DNA of 64,000 bases from Rivibacter subsaxonicus (GCF_004217215.1 NZ_SHKP01000004.1:1202678-1266677); one strand, 5' to 3'; numbered from the stretch's first letter, positions 55,915 through 63,977 are shown. Program-made: numbers and translations. Notes: generated by a model from the letters alone, not told the origin.

Positions 55915-56328
55915 ATGAACAAGTTTCGCCGCGCCTTCCTGACGCTGCTGATGGCCAGCCTGAGCTACGCCGGCATGCTGCAGAGCGCGCACGCCGCGCT
56001 GATCGGCACCGAGGCCGTGGCCGCCGCGCAGGCGCAGGTCGCGCCGGTCGACGCCGCCGATGCCCGCACGAAAGTACTGGCTCAGCTCGATCGCCCCGAA
56101 CTCGTGCAGGCCCTGGCCGAGCGCGGCGTCGACATCGAGGCCGCGCGTGCCCGCGTCGCCGGCCTCGGCGATGCGGACGTGCAGCAATTGGCGCAGATGA
56201 TCGACAGCGCCCCGGCCGGCGCCTCGGCCGACATCCTCGGCGTGCTGGTCTTCATCTTCGTGCTGCTGCTGGTCACCGACATCCTCGGCCTGACCAAGGT
56301 GTTCCCGTTCACGCGGTCGGTGCGCTGA
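55915..56328 (+). CDS. PA2779 family exported protein
   Basis: Protein of 137 aa named after P. aeruginosa PA2779, function unknown. A signal peptide (residues about 1-28, ending AHAA), a middle helical part (VLAQLDRPELVQALAERGVD, VAGLGDADVQQLAQMIDSAP) and a C-terminal membrane segment (ADILGVLVFIFVLLLVTDIL) with a short tail GLTKVFPFTRSVR form the family layout. GAGGAG precedes the ATG. It is followed 23 bases later by the PA2778-type peptidase. The C-terminal helix with a basic tail could be a sorting or processing signal for that peptidase; this is inference. Confidence 0.85.
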   Translation: MNKFRRAFLTLLMASLSYAGMLQSAHAALIGTEAVAAAQAQVAPVDAADARTKVLAQLDRPELVQALAERGVDIEAARARVAGLGDADVQQLAQMIDSAPAGASADILGVLVFIFVLLLVTDILGLTKVFPFTRSVR

Positions 56329-56351
56329 ACAAGGAATCCCGGAGGCAGACC

Positions 56352-57323
56352 ATGCAGCGCCTGCTGGCGGCACTGGCAAGCACGGCGGCGGCCTGGCTGC
56401 TGGCCGGCTGCGCCGGCGTGCCACTGGCCGGCCCCGAGCAGGTCGCGCCGGTGGCCGAGCTGAGCCGCACGCCGCACTTCGCGCAGCAGGAGCGTCAGTG
56501 CGGCCCGGCCGTGCTGGCCACGCTGCTGGCCAGCGCCGGCGTGCGAGACGCGGGCGGCGCGACGATCACGCCGCAGACGCTCGAGCCCGAGGTCTACCTG
56601 CCGGCTCGTGGTGGCAGCCTGCAGATCGAGATGCTGGCCGCGGCGCGGCGCCATGGCGCCTTTGCGGTGCCGGTGCCGGGCACGGTGGCGGCGGTGGCCG
56701 ACGAACTGCGCGCCGGCCATCCGGTGGCGGTGCTGCTCAACCTCGGGCTGCCGGTCGCGCCGCTGTGGCACTACGCGGTGGTGGTCGGCGTCGAGGACGG
56801 TGGCGCGCGCCTCGTGCTGCGCTCCGGTGCCAGCGAGCGCATGGTGATGAGCCGCTTCACTTTCGAGCAGACCTGGGCTCGCAGCGGTCGCTGGGCCTTC
56901 GTGGCGACAGTCGTTGGCGACCTGCCGGTGGCAGCCGACGAGGCGGCGCTGGTGGCGGCGGCGGTGGCCTTCGAGCGGGCGGCGCCGGCGGCCGAGGCGG
57001 TGAAGGCCTATGCGGCCGTGGTGGCGCGCCATCCGGGCAACCTGACCGCGGCGATCGGGCTGGGCAACGCGCGCGCCGCGGCGGGTGACGTCGCCGGCGC
57101 CATCGTCGCCTTCGAGGCCGCCGCGCGCCGCTTCGACAGCGCGCCGGCCTGGATCAACCTGGCGCAACTGCGGCTGGAGCGTGGCGACGTGCCGGGGGCC
57201 GCCGATGCGGCGGAGCGGGCGCTTCGGCGCAGCCGCGAAGACGAACCGCGCTGGGCCGATGAAGCTGCGGCGGTCGTCGCGGCGGCGACGCTCGCGTCGA
57301 GGCCAGGGCAGGCCACGCGCTGA
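56352..57323 (+). CDS. PA2778 family cysteine peptidase lipoprotein
   Basis: Lipoprotein of 323 aa: lipobox WLLAGCAG (Cys20), then a C39-type papain-like peptidase domain with catalytic Cys50 in RQCGPAVLATLLA and His140 in APLWHYAVVVGV, and a C-terminal TPR part (residues about 205-310: AVKAYAAVVARHPGNLTAAI, LGNARAAAGDVAGAIVAFEA, LAQLRLERGDVPGAADAAER). C39 peptidases mature bacteriocins; PA2778 family members pair with PA2779 proteins. AGGCAG precedes the ATG. The long mobile-looking element at 57336 starts 13 bases after the stop. Confidence 0.87.
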   Translation: MQRLLAALASTAAAWLLAGCAGVPLAGPEQVAPVAELSRTPHFAQQERQCGPAVLATLLASAGVRDAGGATITPQTLEPEVYLPARGGSLQIEMLAAARRHGAFAVPVPGTVAAVADELRAGHPVAVLLNLGLPVAPLWHYAVVVGVEDGGARLVLRSGASERMVMSRFTFEQTWARSGRWAFVATVVGDLPVAADEAALVAAAVAFERAAPAAEAVKAYAAVVARHPGNLTAAIGLGNARAAAGDVAGAIVAFEAAARRFDSAPAWINLAQLRLERGDVPGAADAAERALRRSREDEPRWADEAAAVVAAATLASRPGQATR

Positions 57324-57335
57324 GGGCCACCGGCC

Positions 57336-57614
57336 CTAGCAGGCTGTTGAAATACCCCCAGGGGGCCGCGGCCGGTCTCTGCGGGATGAGCGGCAAGGCG
57401 CAGGCCGCAGCGAGGGCTCGACGCCCTCGCAAGGGCTGCAACGCCGCCGATCGCCCGCAGAGACCCGCCCCGAAGGGTTCGCGAGATAACAGGCACGCCG
57501 CGTCGTTGGCCTGCTCGGCTGTCGTACGTGCAGTACGACCTTCGCAGTCCGCCTAGCAGCGAGCCTGTTCTCTCGCGAACGCGACCCCCTGCGGGTACTT
57601 CAACAGCCTGCTAG
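57336..57614. mobile_element. 279-bp non-coding element with terminal inverted repeats and nested hairpins
   Basis: Its ends are CTAGCAGGCTGTTGAAATAC (from 57336) and its near-copy on the other strand (from 57614), 32 of 35 positions alike over 35 bp. Inside, perfect or near-perfect arms follow in order: GGTCTCTGCGGG (57374-57385) with CCCGCAGAGACC (57454-57465), enclosing GCGAGGGC-TCGAC-GCCCTCGC (57410-57430); then TTCGCGAGATAACAGGC (57478-57494) with a 16/17 match at 57563-57579, enclosing GTCGTAC-GTGCA-GTACGAC (57521-57539). No open frame of substance lies inside. It resembles a MITE or a large palindromic repeat; no transposase is in the window. It sits between convergent genes and may also end their transcripts. 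Confidence 0.7.
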
Positions 57615-58180
57615 CTCTCGTTGTGGGCGACTTCGATGCGCCGACGCGTGCGCGCGGCTACGTCGTAGATGTTGAAGTTGCTCATGGTCCTGCCGTAGAG
57701 ATGCAGGCTGACGGCGCGCGAGCGCTCCATGGGAACGCCGGTGACATGGATGTGGTCCGGGTTCGGCACGAAACTCGTCACGGCACCATGCCGCAACAGG
57801 ACCGTACCGCCGCGCGCCAGGTCGATCTCCTCGTCGGCGCCACGATCCGGCGACAGCCGGACGTAGCTGCGCTCCTCCAGCACGCCTTCCACGACCCCGA
57901 CGACGCCCCAGCTGCCATGGTCGTGCACGGGAGTCCACTGGCCCGGAAGCCAGACGATCGCGTACAGCGAGAGGCTCGCATCGGGAGCATCGAAGATGAG
58001 ATTGCGGGTGTAGCCCGCGGCGCTGCTGCGATAGTGCTGCGGCTGCAGGAAGGTGCGGGCCTGGTCGATCAGGTCGAGCATCAGCGGCGCCAGCGCAAGC
58101 ACGCAGTCGGCGGCATCGGCCTGCAGGCGGCTGCGGGCGGTGGCCTCAGCGATGAAGGCGTCGAGGGCGGGGACGGTCAT
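57611..58180 (-). CDS. Cysteine dioxygenase family protein
   Basis: Cupin iron enzyme of 189 aa that oxidises a thiol such as cysteine or 3-mercaptopropionate to a sulphinate. Iron ligands are His86 and His88 in WTPVHDHGSWG and a later His (143 or 145) in PDHIHVTG; VSLHLYGRTMSNFNIYD is typical. The Cys of the mammalian Cys-Tyr crosslink is not evident. The stop codon TAG (57611-57613) lies within the right end of the 279-bp element, so insertion of that element may have fixed the 3' end of this gene. It is 20 bases downstream of the flavin-type oxidase gene. Confidence 0.88.
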   Translation of the reverse strand: MTVPALDAFIAEATARSRLQADAADCVLALAPLMLDLIDQARTFLQPQHYRSSAAGYTRNLIFDAPDASLSLYAIVWLPGQWTPVHDHGSWGVVGVVEGVLEERSYVRLSPDRGADEEIDLARGGTVLLRHGAVTSFVPNPDHIHVTGVPMERSRAVSLHLYGRTMSNFNIYDVAARTRRRIEVAHNES

Positions 58181-58200
58181 GGGTGGATCGTGTTGCTGGC

Positions 58201-58812
58201 TCAGGGCTCGCGCGTGCCATCGCCACGGTCGCGCGGCGGGAGCGCGTCACGAAAGACATCGAAGCTCTTCCACGCCGGGACGGGTGGCGTGTACTCAGGG
58301 CGCGGTGCATAGGCCGAGTGTTCGACAAGCTGCATCTTGTGCAGGTAGCGAGGGCAGTTCGGGAAGATCCTGGACGCCGTGACACGAACGATGAAGACGG
58401 AGCCCGGGAAGTCGGCGCGCAGAGGATCGTCTTGCGTGACCCGAGCCGTGCCGTTCACGCGAAGCCGCTTCGATTGCTCGAAGTCCAGGAACAGCAGCCC
58501 GACATGCGGGTTGACGAGCGCGTTGCCCCAGGTCCGGTACATGCCATTTCCGTCGTAGTCGGGAATGGCCAGCGTGCGGTCGTCCAGGACCCGCACGAAG
58601 CCGGGCAGGCCACCCTTGTAGGAGCAATCGGGATGGCCGTCGGCGTCCGCGGTGGCGATGAAGATCATCGGGCATCGCTGGATGAACGCGCGGTCCTCTT
58701 CGGTGAAGGCCGTGCGAACCGTGACCTGCTCCAGGCGGTCGGCGAGAGCCCGCGTTTCACGCGCGTCCTGCAGCCGTCGCATTCCGTCGTGGTACATGGG
58801 ATCGTCAGCCAT
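58201..58812 (-). CDS. Pyridoxamine 5'-phosphate oxidase-related flavin protein
   Basis: Split-barrel protein of 203 aa. Core features: FIQRCPMIFIATADADGHPD, CSYKGGLPGFVRVLDDRTLA and YDGNGMYRTWGNALVNPHVG with LLFLDFEQSKRLRVNGTA, then FPNCPRYLHKMQLVEHS. This fits the PPOX-family group related to pyridoxamine 5'-phosphate oxidases; it probably binds FMN, substrate unknown. It is not closely related to the stress protein at 36708. It lies between the RluF-like gene (19 bases) and cysteine dioxygenase (20 bases) on the same strand, so these are probably one transcript. Confidence 0.85.
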   Translation of the reverse strand: MADDPMYHDGMRRLQDARETRALADRLEQVTVRTAFTEEDRAFIQRCPMIFIATADADGHPDCSYKGGLPGFVRVLDDRTLAIPDYDGNGMYRTWGNALVNPHVGLLFLDFEQSKRLRVNGTARVTQDDPLRADFPGSVFIVRVTASRIFPNCPRYLHKMQLVEHSAYAPRPEYTPPVPAWKSFDVFRDALPPRDRGDGTREP

Positions 58813-58831
58813 GATTCCTCCCGCGCGGAGC

Positions 58832-60115
58832 TCAGAACTTCTCCCAGCCCGTCAGGTAGCGCCACTGCCCCAGTGGCAGGTCGCCCAGCACGATGCGGCC
58901 GATGCGCACGCGCCGCAGGCCGATCACTTTGAGCCCGACCAGTTCGCACATGCGGCGGATCTGGCGCTTTTTTCCTTCGCGCAGCACGAAGCGCAGCTGC
59001 TGCTCGTTCTGCCACGACACGCGGGCCGGCTTGAGCGCTTCGCCATCGAGCACCAGGCCGTGGCGCAACTGCGCGAGCATCTCGGCCGGCACTGTGTGCA
59101 TCAGGTTCATCACATCCGGATGCGCGAGCCAGCTCACGCGCACCAGGTACTCCTTCTCCACGTCGGAGTCGGCACCGATGAGCTGCTTGGCGACGCGGCC
59201 GTCCTGCGTCAGCACCAGCAGGCCGGTGGAGTCGATGTCGAGCCGGCCGGCCGGCGCCAGCCCGCGCAGCTGGCCGGGGTGGAAGCGCAGGCCGCTGCCG
59301 TCGCCGGCCCAGTGGGTCTCGGCGCGGATCAGCGAGGCCGCGCTCTCGTAGCCGTCCTCGGGCTGGCCGCTGACCCAGCCGATCGGCTTGTTGATGAGGA
59401 TCGTCACCCGCTGCGCCTGCTGCTGGCTCGCGATCGGGTCGACCTCGACCTTCTGGTCAGGGCGCACGCGGGCGCCGAGCTGGTCGACCACCACGCCGTC
59501 GACGCGCACCCAGCCGGCCGCGATCCACTCGTCGGCCTCGCGCCGCGAGGCCAGGCCGAGTTCGCTCATGCGCTTGGAAAGCCGCGGTAGCTCGGCGCCA
59601 TGTTCGGCTCGATGCGGCTGGTGCGGCTTGCCGCCGCGTGCCGGGCCGACGTCCTCGTCGTCGTGCAGCAACGCGCGCAGCTTCAGCGCCTCGGGCGGGA
59701 TGCGCGCCGGCGCAGCCGGCCGTGGCGGCGTGGGCCCGCGTTGCTGCGAGGGGCGTGACGGTCCCCGCTCCAGCGGCGGCGCCGACCGCACCTGGGGCCG
59801 GCTGTCACGCGGTTCGAAGGGACCGAAACCCGAGTTGCCGAAGCCCGAGGGCGGGCCGACGTCGCGCACCGGCGCGCGGCGCGGCGAGGGCGATGCGCCG
59901 CGCGGTGGCGCGGGCCGCTCGTCGCGGCGGTCGACCGGCGGCCGTTGTTGATGTTGCTGCTGAGGCTGATGCGCGGCGCGTTGCGCCTGCGCCTCGGCCA
60001 GCGTGGTGCGCTCACGGTGCGCGTTCTTGCCGCGCACCGGCGCGCGCCTCGGACCCGCCGGGTCGTCGCGAGCGGCGGGTGCATTCTTCTTGGGTGGGAG
60101 TTTGATCGTGGCCAT
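58832..60115 (-). CDS. 23S rRNA pseudouridine synthase, RluF-like, with long disordered N-terminus
   Basis: Protein of 427 aa. Residues 1-175 are rich in Pro, Arg, Gln and Ser and are likely disordered. Then come an S4 domain (LPRLSKRMSELGLASRREAD, WVRVDGVVVDQLGARV) and the RsuA/RluB/E/F catalytic domain, with GRLDIDSTGLLVLTQDG (catalytic Asp) and KKRQIRRMCELVGLKVIGLR. The ending RIGRIVLGDLPLGQWRYLTG resembles RluF (LGEWRDL) more than RluB. E. coli RluF lacks the long N-terminal part, so this tail is a notable extension. The ATG at 60115 follows a TTG; either could start. Confidence 0.85.
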   Translation of the reverse strand: MATIKLPPKKNAPAARDDPAGPRRAPVRGKNAHRERTTLAEAQAQRAAHQPQQQHQQRPPVDRRDERPAPPRGASPSPRRAPVRDVGPPSGFGNSGFGPFEPRDSRPQVRSAPPLERGPSRPSQQRGPTPPRPAAPARIPPEALKLRALLHDDEDVGPARGGKPHQPHRAEHGAELPRLSKRMSELGLASRREADEWIAAGWVRVDGVVVDQLGARVRPDQKVEVDPIASQQQAQRVTILINKPIGWVSGQPEDGYESAASLIRAETHWAGDGSGLRFHPGQLRGLAPAGRLDIDSTGLLVLTQDGRVAKQLIGADSDVEKEYLVRVSWLAHPDVMNLMHTVPAEMLAQLRHGLVLDGEALKPARVSWQNEQQLRFVLREGKKRQIRRMCELVGLKVIGLRRVRIGRIVLGDLPLGQWRYLTGWEKF

Positions 60116-60140
60116 CAAGGCCTCCTGGATACAGCTTCAG

Positions 60141-60212
60141 CGCCCGCCGGGCCGCCCCAAGGGCGCTGAGCGCCCCCTCGGGGGGCAGCGATCGCAGTGA
60201 GCGTGGGGGTTC
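60141..60212. repeat. Intergenic GC-rich palindromic repeat, copy B
   Basis: The gap between mutL and the RluF-like gene holds CCGGGCCGCCCCAAGGGCG followed by GCGCCCCCTCGGGGGGC and GAGCGTGGGGGTTC. It contains the palindromic CCCCCTCGGGGG core also seen, in the opposite orientation, at 54461-54515. Blocks with this order are, as I recall, scattered in Burkholderiales genomes; their role is unknown. It may act as a terminator for mutL. Confidence 0.55.
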
Positions 60213-60217
60213 ATGGA

Positions 60218-62044
60218 TCAGCGGCCCCGCATGAACAGCGCGTCGAGTTCCTTCAGCGTCACCTGGCGCCAGGTCGGGCGGCCGTGGTTGCACTGGTCGG
60301 CGCGTTCGGTGGCTTCCATGTCGCGCAGCAGCGCGTTCATCTCGGCCAGCGTGAGCTGGCGGTTGGCGCGCACCGCGCCGTGGCAGGCCATGGTCGAGAG
60401 GATCTCGTGCTGCGCGCGCTCGATCGCCTGGCTGGCCTCGAAGCCGCCCAACTCGGCCAGCACCGCGCGCGCCAGTTCGACCACGTCGCCGCCGGCCAGC
60501 GCCGCCGGACGCGCGCGCACGGCCAGCACTCCGGGCGACAGCGGCGCGATGTCGAGTCCGAGTCGCGCCAGCGAGGGGCCCTGATGAGCCTCGGCGGTGG
60601 CGATCTCGGTCGGCGTGGCGGCGAAGGTGGCCGGGATCAGCAAGGGCTGCGACTCGATCGCCGCCGCGCCCAGGCTCTTCTTGAGCCGCTCGTAGACCAC
60701 GCGTTCGTGCGCGGCATGCATGTCGACGATCACCAGCCCGTGCCGGTTCTCGGCCAGCACCCAGACGCCACCGAGCTGGGCCAAGGCCTTGCCGAGCGGC
60801 CAGTCATGGGCTTCGGCTTCGGCGACCGCTGCTGCCGGCGCGGCGATCGTCGACGCGGGCGGCCAGCGCGGTGCCGGCTCGCGCGCGTCGAGCACGAAGG
60901 CCGCTGGCGCTGTCTCTTCCCAGGCCAGGCCCGCCTGCGTGGACAGGGGCGGAGCGATCGCCTGCTGCGTCGGCAGCGGCGTCGGTGCGGCCGCCGGCAA
61001 CAGCGCCGCGCCCTCGGCCCGGCCCGGCGCCAGCGCCGTCTCGATCGCGCGCCGCACCGCCTGGTGCACCTCGCGGCCATCGCGGAAGCGGACCTCGATC
61101 TTGGTCGGGTGCACGTTGACGTCGACGCGCTCGGGCGCGATCTCGATGTGCAGCAGGTAGGCCGGCTGGCGGCCGCCGTGCAGCACGTCCTCGTAGGCGC
61201 TGCGCGCGGCATGCGCGATCAGCTTGTCGCGCACGAAGCGGCCGTTGACATAGACGTACTGGTGGTCGCTGCGGGCGCGCGCCGAATCGGGCGAGCCGGC
61301 GCGACCGCTGATCGAAAGCGGTCCGGCCTGCAGCGTGAGGGCGCGGCTGGCGTCGACGAAGTCGGCGCCGAGCACGTCGCGCGCACGCTGCTCGATCGAT
61401 GCCGTGGCACGCCACTGCTCGACCAGCCGCCCCTCGTGCCAGACCGCAAAGCCCACCTGGGGCCGCGCCAGCGCGTGGCGGCGCACGGCCTCGATGCAAT
61501 GGGCCAGCTCGGTGGCGTCGGTCTTGAGGAACTTGCGCCGCGCCGGCGTCGCGAAGAACAGCTCGCGCACCTCGACCGTGGTGCCGACCGCGCGCGCGCT
61601 CGGATTGAGCTCGCCGGAGCGGCCTTCGAGCCGCGTGGCATGGGCGTCGCTGTCGGTGCGGCTGGCGATCGACAGCTCCGAGACCGAGGCGATCGCCGCC
61701 AGCGCCTCGCCGCGAAAGCCCATGGTCGCGACGTTCTCCAGCTCGGAGAGGTTACCGATCTTGCTGGTCGCGTGGCGCTTGAGCGCCAGCGGCAGGTCGG
61801 CCGCCGGGATGCCGGCGCCGTCGTCCTCGACCACGATGCGCCTCACGCCGCCGGCCTCGAGCTTGACCGTCACCTGCCGCGCACCGGCATCGAGCGCGTT
61901 GTCGACCAGCTCGCGCACCACCGAGGCCGGGCGTTCGACCACCTCGCCGGCGGCGATCTGGCTCACCAGCTCGTCGGGCAGTTCACGGATCGGGCGCCGG
62001 CCGCCCGCGGCCTGGGGCAGGAGGGGCTCGAGGCGGGCATTCAT
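60218..62044 (-). CDS. mutL: DNA mismatch repair protein MutL
   Basis: Protein of 608 aa that links MutS to downstream repair. The N-terminal GHKL ATPase carries IRELPDELVSQIAAGEVVER, ELVDNALDAGARQVTVKLEA (ATP-binding N), RIVVEDDGAGIPAADLPLAL, KIGNLSELENVATMGFRGEA (GFRGEAL lid) and VGTTVEVRELFFATPARRKF. The C-terminal dimerisation domain has MACHGAVRANRQLTLAEMNA; the metal-binding endonuclease motif DQHA of non-MutH MutL proteins is visible in a variant form as MHAAHERVVYE. The ATG at 62044 begins MNARLEPLLPQ. A 93-bp gap with a short palindromic element separates it from the divergent antiporter. Confidence 0.96.
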   Translation of the reverse strand: MNARLEPLLPQAAGGRRPIRELPDELVSQIAAGEVVERPASVVRELVDNALDAGARQVTVKLEAGGVRRIVVEDDGAGIPAADLPLALKRHATSKIGNLSELENVATMGFRGEALAAIASVSELSIASRTDSDAHATRLEGRSGELNPSARAVGTTVEVRELFFATPARRKFLKTDATELAHCIEAVRRHALARPQVGFAVWHEGRLVEQWRATASIEQRARDVLGADFVDASRALTLQAGPLSISGRAGSPDSARARSDHQYVYVNGRFVRDKLIAHAARSAYEDVLHGGRQPAYLLHIEIAPERVDVNVHPTKIEVRFRDGREVHQAVRRAIETALAPGRAEGAALLPAAAPTPLPTQQAIAPPLSTQAGLAWEETAPAAFVLDAREPAPRWPPASTIAAPAAAVAEAEAHDWPLGKALAQLGGVWVLAENRHGLVIVDMHAAHERVVYERLKKSLGAAAIESQPLLIPATFAATPTEIATAEAHQGPSLARLGLDIAPLSPGVLAVRARPAALAGGDVVELARAVLAELGGFEASQAIERAQHEILSTMACHGAVRANRQLTLAEMNALLRDMEATERADQCNHGRPTWRQVTLKELDALFMRGR

Positions 62045-62069
62045 CGAGCCGATTCTACGGATCGGCCTG

Positions 62070-62128
62070 CTGGCAGGCTGTTGAAGTACCCGCCGCAGCC
62101 CCTAGGGGCACTTCAATAGCCTGCTAAG
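62070..62128. repeat. Short palindromic relative of the 279-bp element
   Basis: CTGGCAGGCTGTTGAAGTAC... (62070-62091) pairs with the strand opposite 62106-62127 at 18 of 22 positions and is 20/22 identical to the left end of the element at 57336. The middle is only about 14 bases and holds CCCCTAGGGG (62099-62108). It is essentially two ends without an interior, in the promoter gap between mutL and the divergent antiporter. Confidence 0.7.
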
Positions 62129-62137
62129 GTCTTGCCC

Positions 62138-63799
62138 ATGCACGATCTGACCCTGGTGATTACTCTCGCGGCCGCACTCGCGGTCGCGCTCGTTTTGGGC
62201 GGCCTGACGCAGCGCCTGGGCCTGTCGACGCTGGTCGGTTACATGGCCGCGGGCATCCTGGTCGGGCCCAACACGCCCGGTTTCGTGGCCGACCAGGCGC
62301 TGGCCTCGCAGCTGGCCGAGATCGGCGTGGTGCTGCTGATGTTCGGCGTCGGCATGCATTTCCACCCGCGCGAACTGCTGCGCGTCTGGCGCATCGCGCT
62401 GCCGGGCGCGGTGGCGCAGAGTGCGGTGGCGGCACTGGCCGGCTGGGCGCTGGCGCGCAGCTTCGGCTGGTCGAACGCCGCCGGCCTGATCTTCGGCATG
62501 GCGCTGGCGGTGGCCAGCACCGTGGTGCTGACGCGGATGCTGGTCGAGCGGCAACGGCTGTCCTCGCGCGACGGCCATGTCGCGATCGGCTGGCTGATCG
62601 TCGAGGACCTGTTCACGGTGGTCGCGCTGGTGGTGCTGCCGGTGGTGGCCGCCGGCGGCGCCGACGCCACGCCGACCGCCGAGCACGGCTCGCTGGTGGC
62701 GCTGGCGCTGGCCAAGGTCCTGCTGTTCGCGCTGCTGGTACTGGTGCTGGGCTCGCGGCTGGCGCACCGCCTGCTCGAGGGCACCGCCGCGGCCGGCGGC
62801 GGCGCGCCCGGCGGCGAGCTGTTCACGCTCGCGGTCTTCGTCATCGCGCTCGGCGTGGCGGCGCTGGCGGCCGAGGTCTTTCACGTCTCGGTTGCGCTCG
62901 GTGCCTTCTTCGCCGGGCTGGTGGTCGGCCAGTCGCGCTTCGGGCCGCAGGCGGCGGTCGAGATCGGCGCCTTTCGCGACGTGTTCACCGCGCTGTTCTT
63001 CGTCTCGGTCGGCATGCTCTTCGACCCGAGCTTCGTGCTGCGCGAGCCGATGATGGTGTTGGCGGTGCTGGCGATCGTCATGCTGCTCAAACCGGCGATC
63101 GCGGTGCTGATCGTTCTGCTGATGCGCGACACGCCGCGCACCGCGGCCACGGTCGGCGTGGGCCTGGCGCAGATCGGCGAGTTCTCGTTCATCCTGGCCA
63201 GCCTCGGCCTGGGCATGGGCGTCCTGCCGCGCGAGGCCTTCGACGCGCTGGTGGTGGCGGCGATCGTCTCGATCGCGCTCAATCCGTTGCTGTTCCGCTG
63301 GGTCGAGAAGCTGCTGCCCGCCGAGCGCCTGGCCACCGCCGACGACGAAGCGGCGCCGGCCTCGAGCCTGGCGCCGTCGGCCCTGGGCGGCGCGACCCCG
63401 GTGCTGCTGGTCGGTGGCGGCGCGCTCGGTGGCCGCGTGCTGCGGCGGCTGGCCGGCGCCGGCGTGCCGCTGACGCTGCTGCGGCCGCAGGCCGCCGGCG
63501 CGCTCGACGCGCTGCCGGCCGGCGTCAGCCAGCTCATCGGCGACGTCGCCGACCCCAAGTTGCTCGAGGCCGCCGGTGTGCGCCAGGCGCGCCTGATGGT
63601 GTTGGCCGACGGCACGCTGGCCGAGAAGATGCGTGTCTGCGGCAGCGCGCGCGAACTCAACCCGTGGCTGGCGATCGTCGGTGCCGCCAGCCACGACGCC
63701 GAGGCGGCCTGGCTGCGCGACTTCGGCGTCGACGATGTCTGCGACGCGCTCGACCAGCAGGCCGAGCAGGTGGCGCGCGCGGTGCGGGCGCGACTCTAG
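62138..63799 (+). CDS. CPA2 family potassium/cation:proton antiporter (Kef/YbaL-like)
   Basis: Inner-membrane protein of 553 aa. About twelve helices (residues 5-400) form the Na+/H+ exchanger domain, with LGLSTLVGYMAAGILVGPNTPG, GMALAVASTVVLTRMLVER (the conserved A-S-T-V) and FFAGLVVGQSRFG. A cytosolic TrkA-N (RCK) domain follows from about residue 425: PVLLVGGGALGGRVLRRLAG (Rossmann glycines) and DVADPKLLEAAGVRQARLMV. It is closest to YbaL/KefB among E. coli proteins. The ATG at 62138 is preferred over a TTG at 62132. A short palindromic element lies in its promoter region. Confidence 0.9.
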   Translation: MHDLTLVITLAAALAVALVLGGLTQRLGLSTLVGYMAAGILVGPNTPGFVADQALASQLAEIGVVLLMFGVGMHFHPRELLRVWRIALPGAVAQSAVAALAGWALARSFGWSNAAGLIFGMALAVASTVVLTRMLVERQRLSSRDGHVAIGWLIVEDLFTVVALVVLPVVAAGGADATPTAEHGSLVALALAKVLLFALLVLVLGSRLAHRLLEGTAAAGGGAPGGELFTLAVFVIALGVAALAAEVFHVSVALGAFFAGLVVGQSRFGPQAAVEIGAFRDVFTALFFVSVGMLFDPSFVLREPMMVLAVLAIVMLLKPAIAVLIVLLMRDTPRTAATVGVGLAQIGEFSFILASLGLGMGVLPREAFDALVVAAIVSIALNPLLFRWVEKLLPAERLATADDEAAPASSLAPSALGGATPVLLVGGGALGGRVLRRLAGAGVPLTLLRPQAAGALDALPAGVSQLIGDVADPKLLEAAGVRQARLMVLADGTLAEKMRVCGSARELNPWLAIVGAASHDAEAAWLRDFGVDDVCDALDQQAEQVARAVRARL

Positions 63800-63941
63800 A
63801 CCGACGAGGGATGGGCGCGTGCCGGCGGTCGGGAGTCAGGTCGAGTTTCCGTTCACGACTCTCTGCTGTCCTTCAGTTCGTCGCGGTCAACGTCAGCAAC
63901 GCAGCGAGGCCGTGTGAAAACGCCTTGAATCCTGCTTGATT

Positions 63942-63960
63942 CTTGCTACGACATAGCAAG
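63942..63960 (+). repeat. Hairpin before the last gene of the window
   Basis: CTTGCTA (63942-63948) and TAGCAAG (63954-63960) are perfect 7-bp arms around CGACA, five bases before AGGAGG of the next gene's ribosome site. It could be an operator or a leader hairpin. Confidence 0.4.
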
Positions 63961-63977
63961 CCGCAGGAGGGTTTGTG

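Noticed and set aside
57347..57556. A short plus-strand frame inside the 279-bp element
   Set aside because: It crosses the palindromic arms, has no ribosome site and its product is a low-complexity Arg/Ala-rich string.
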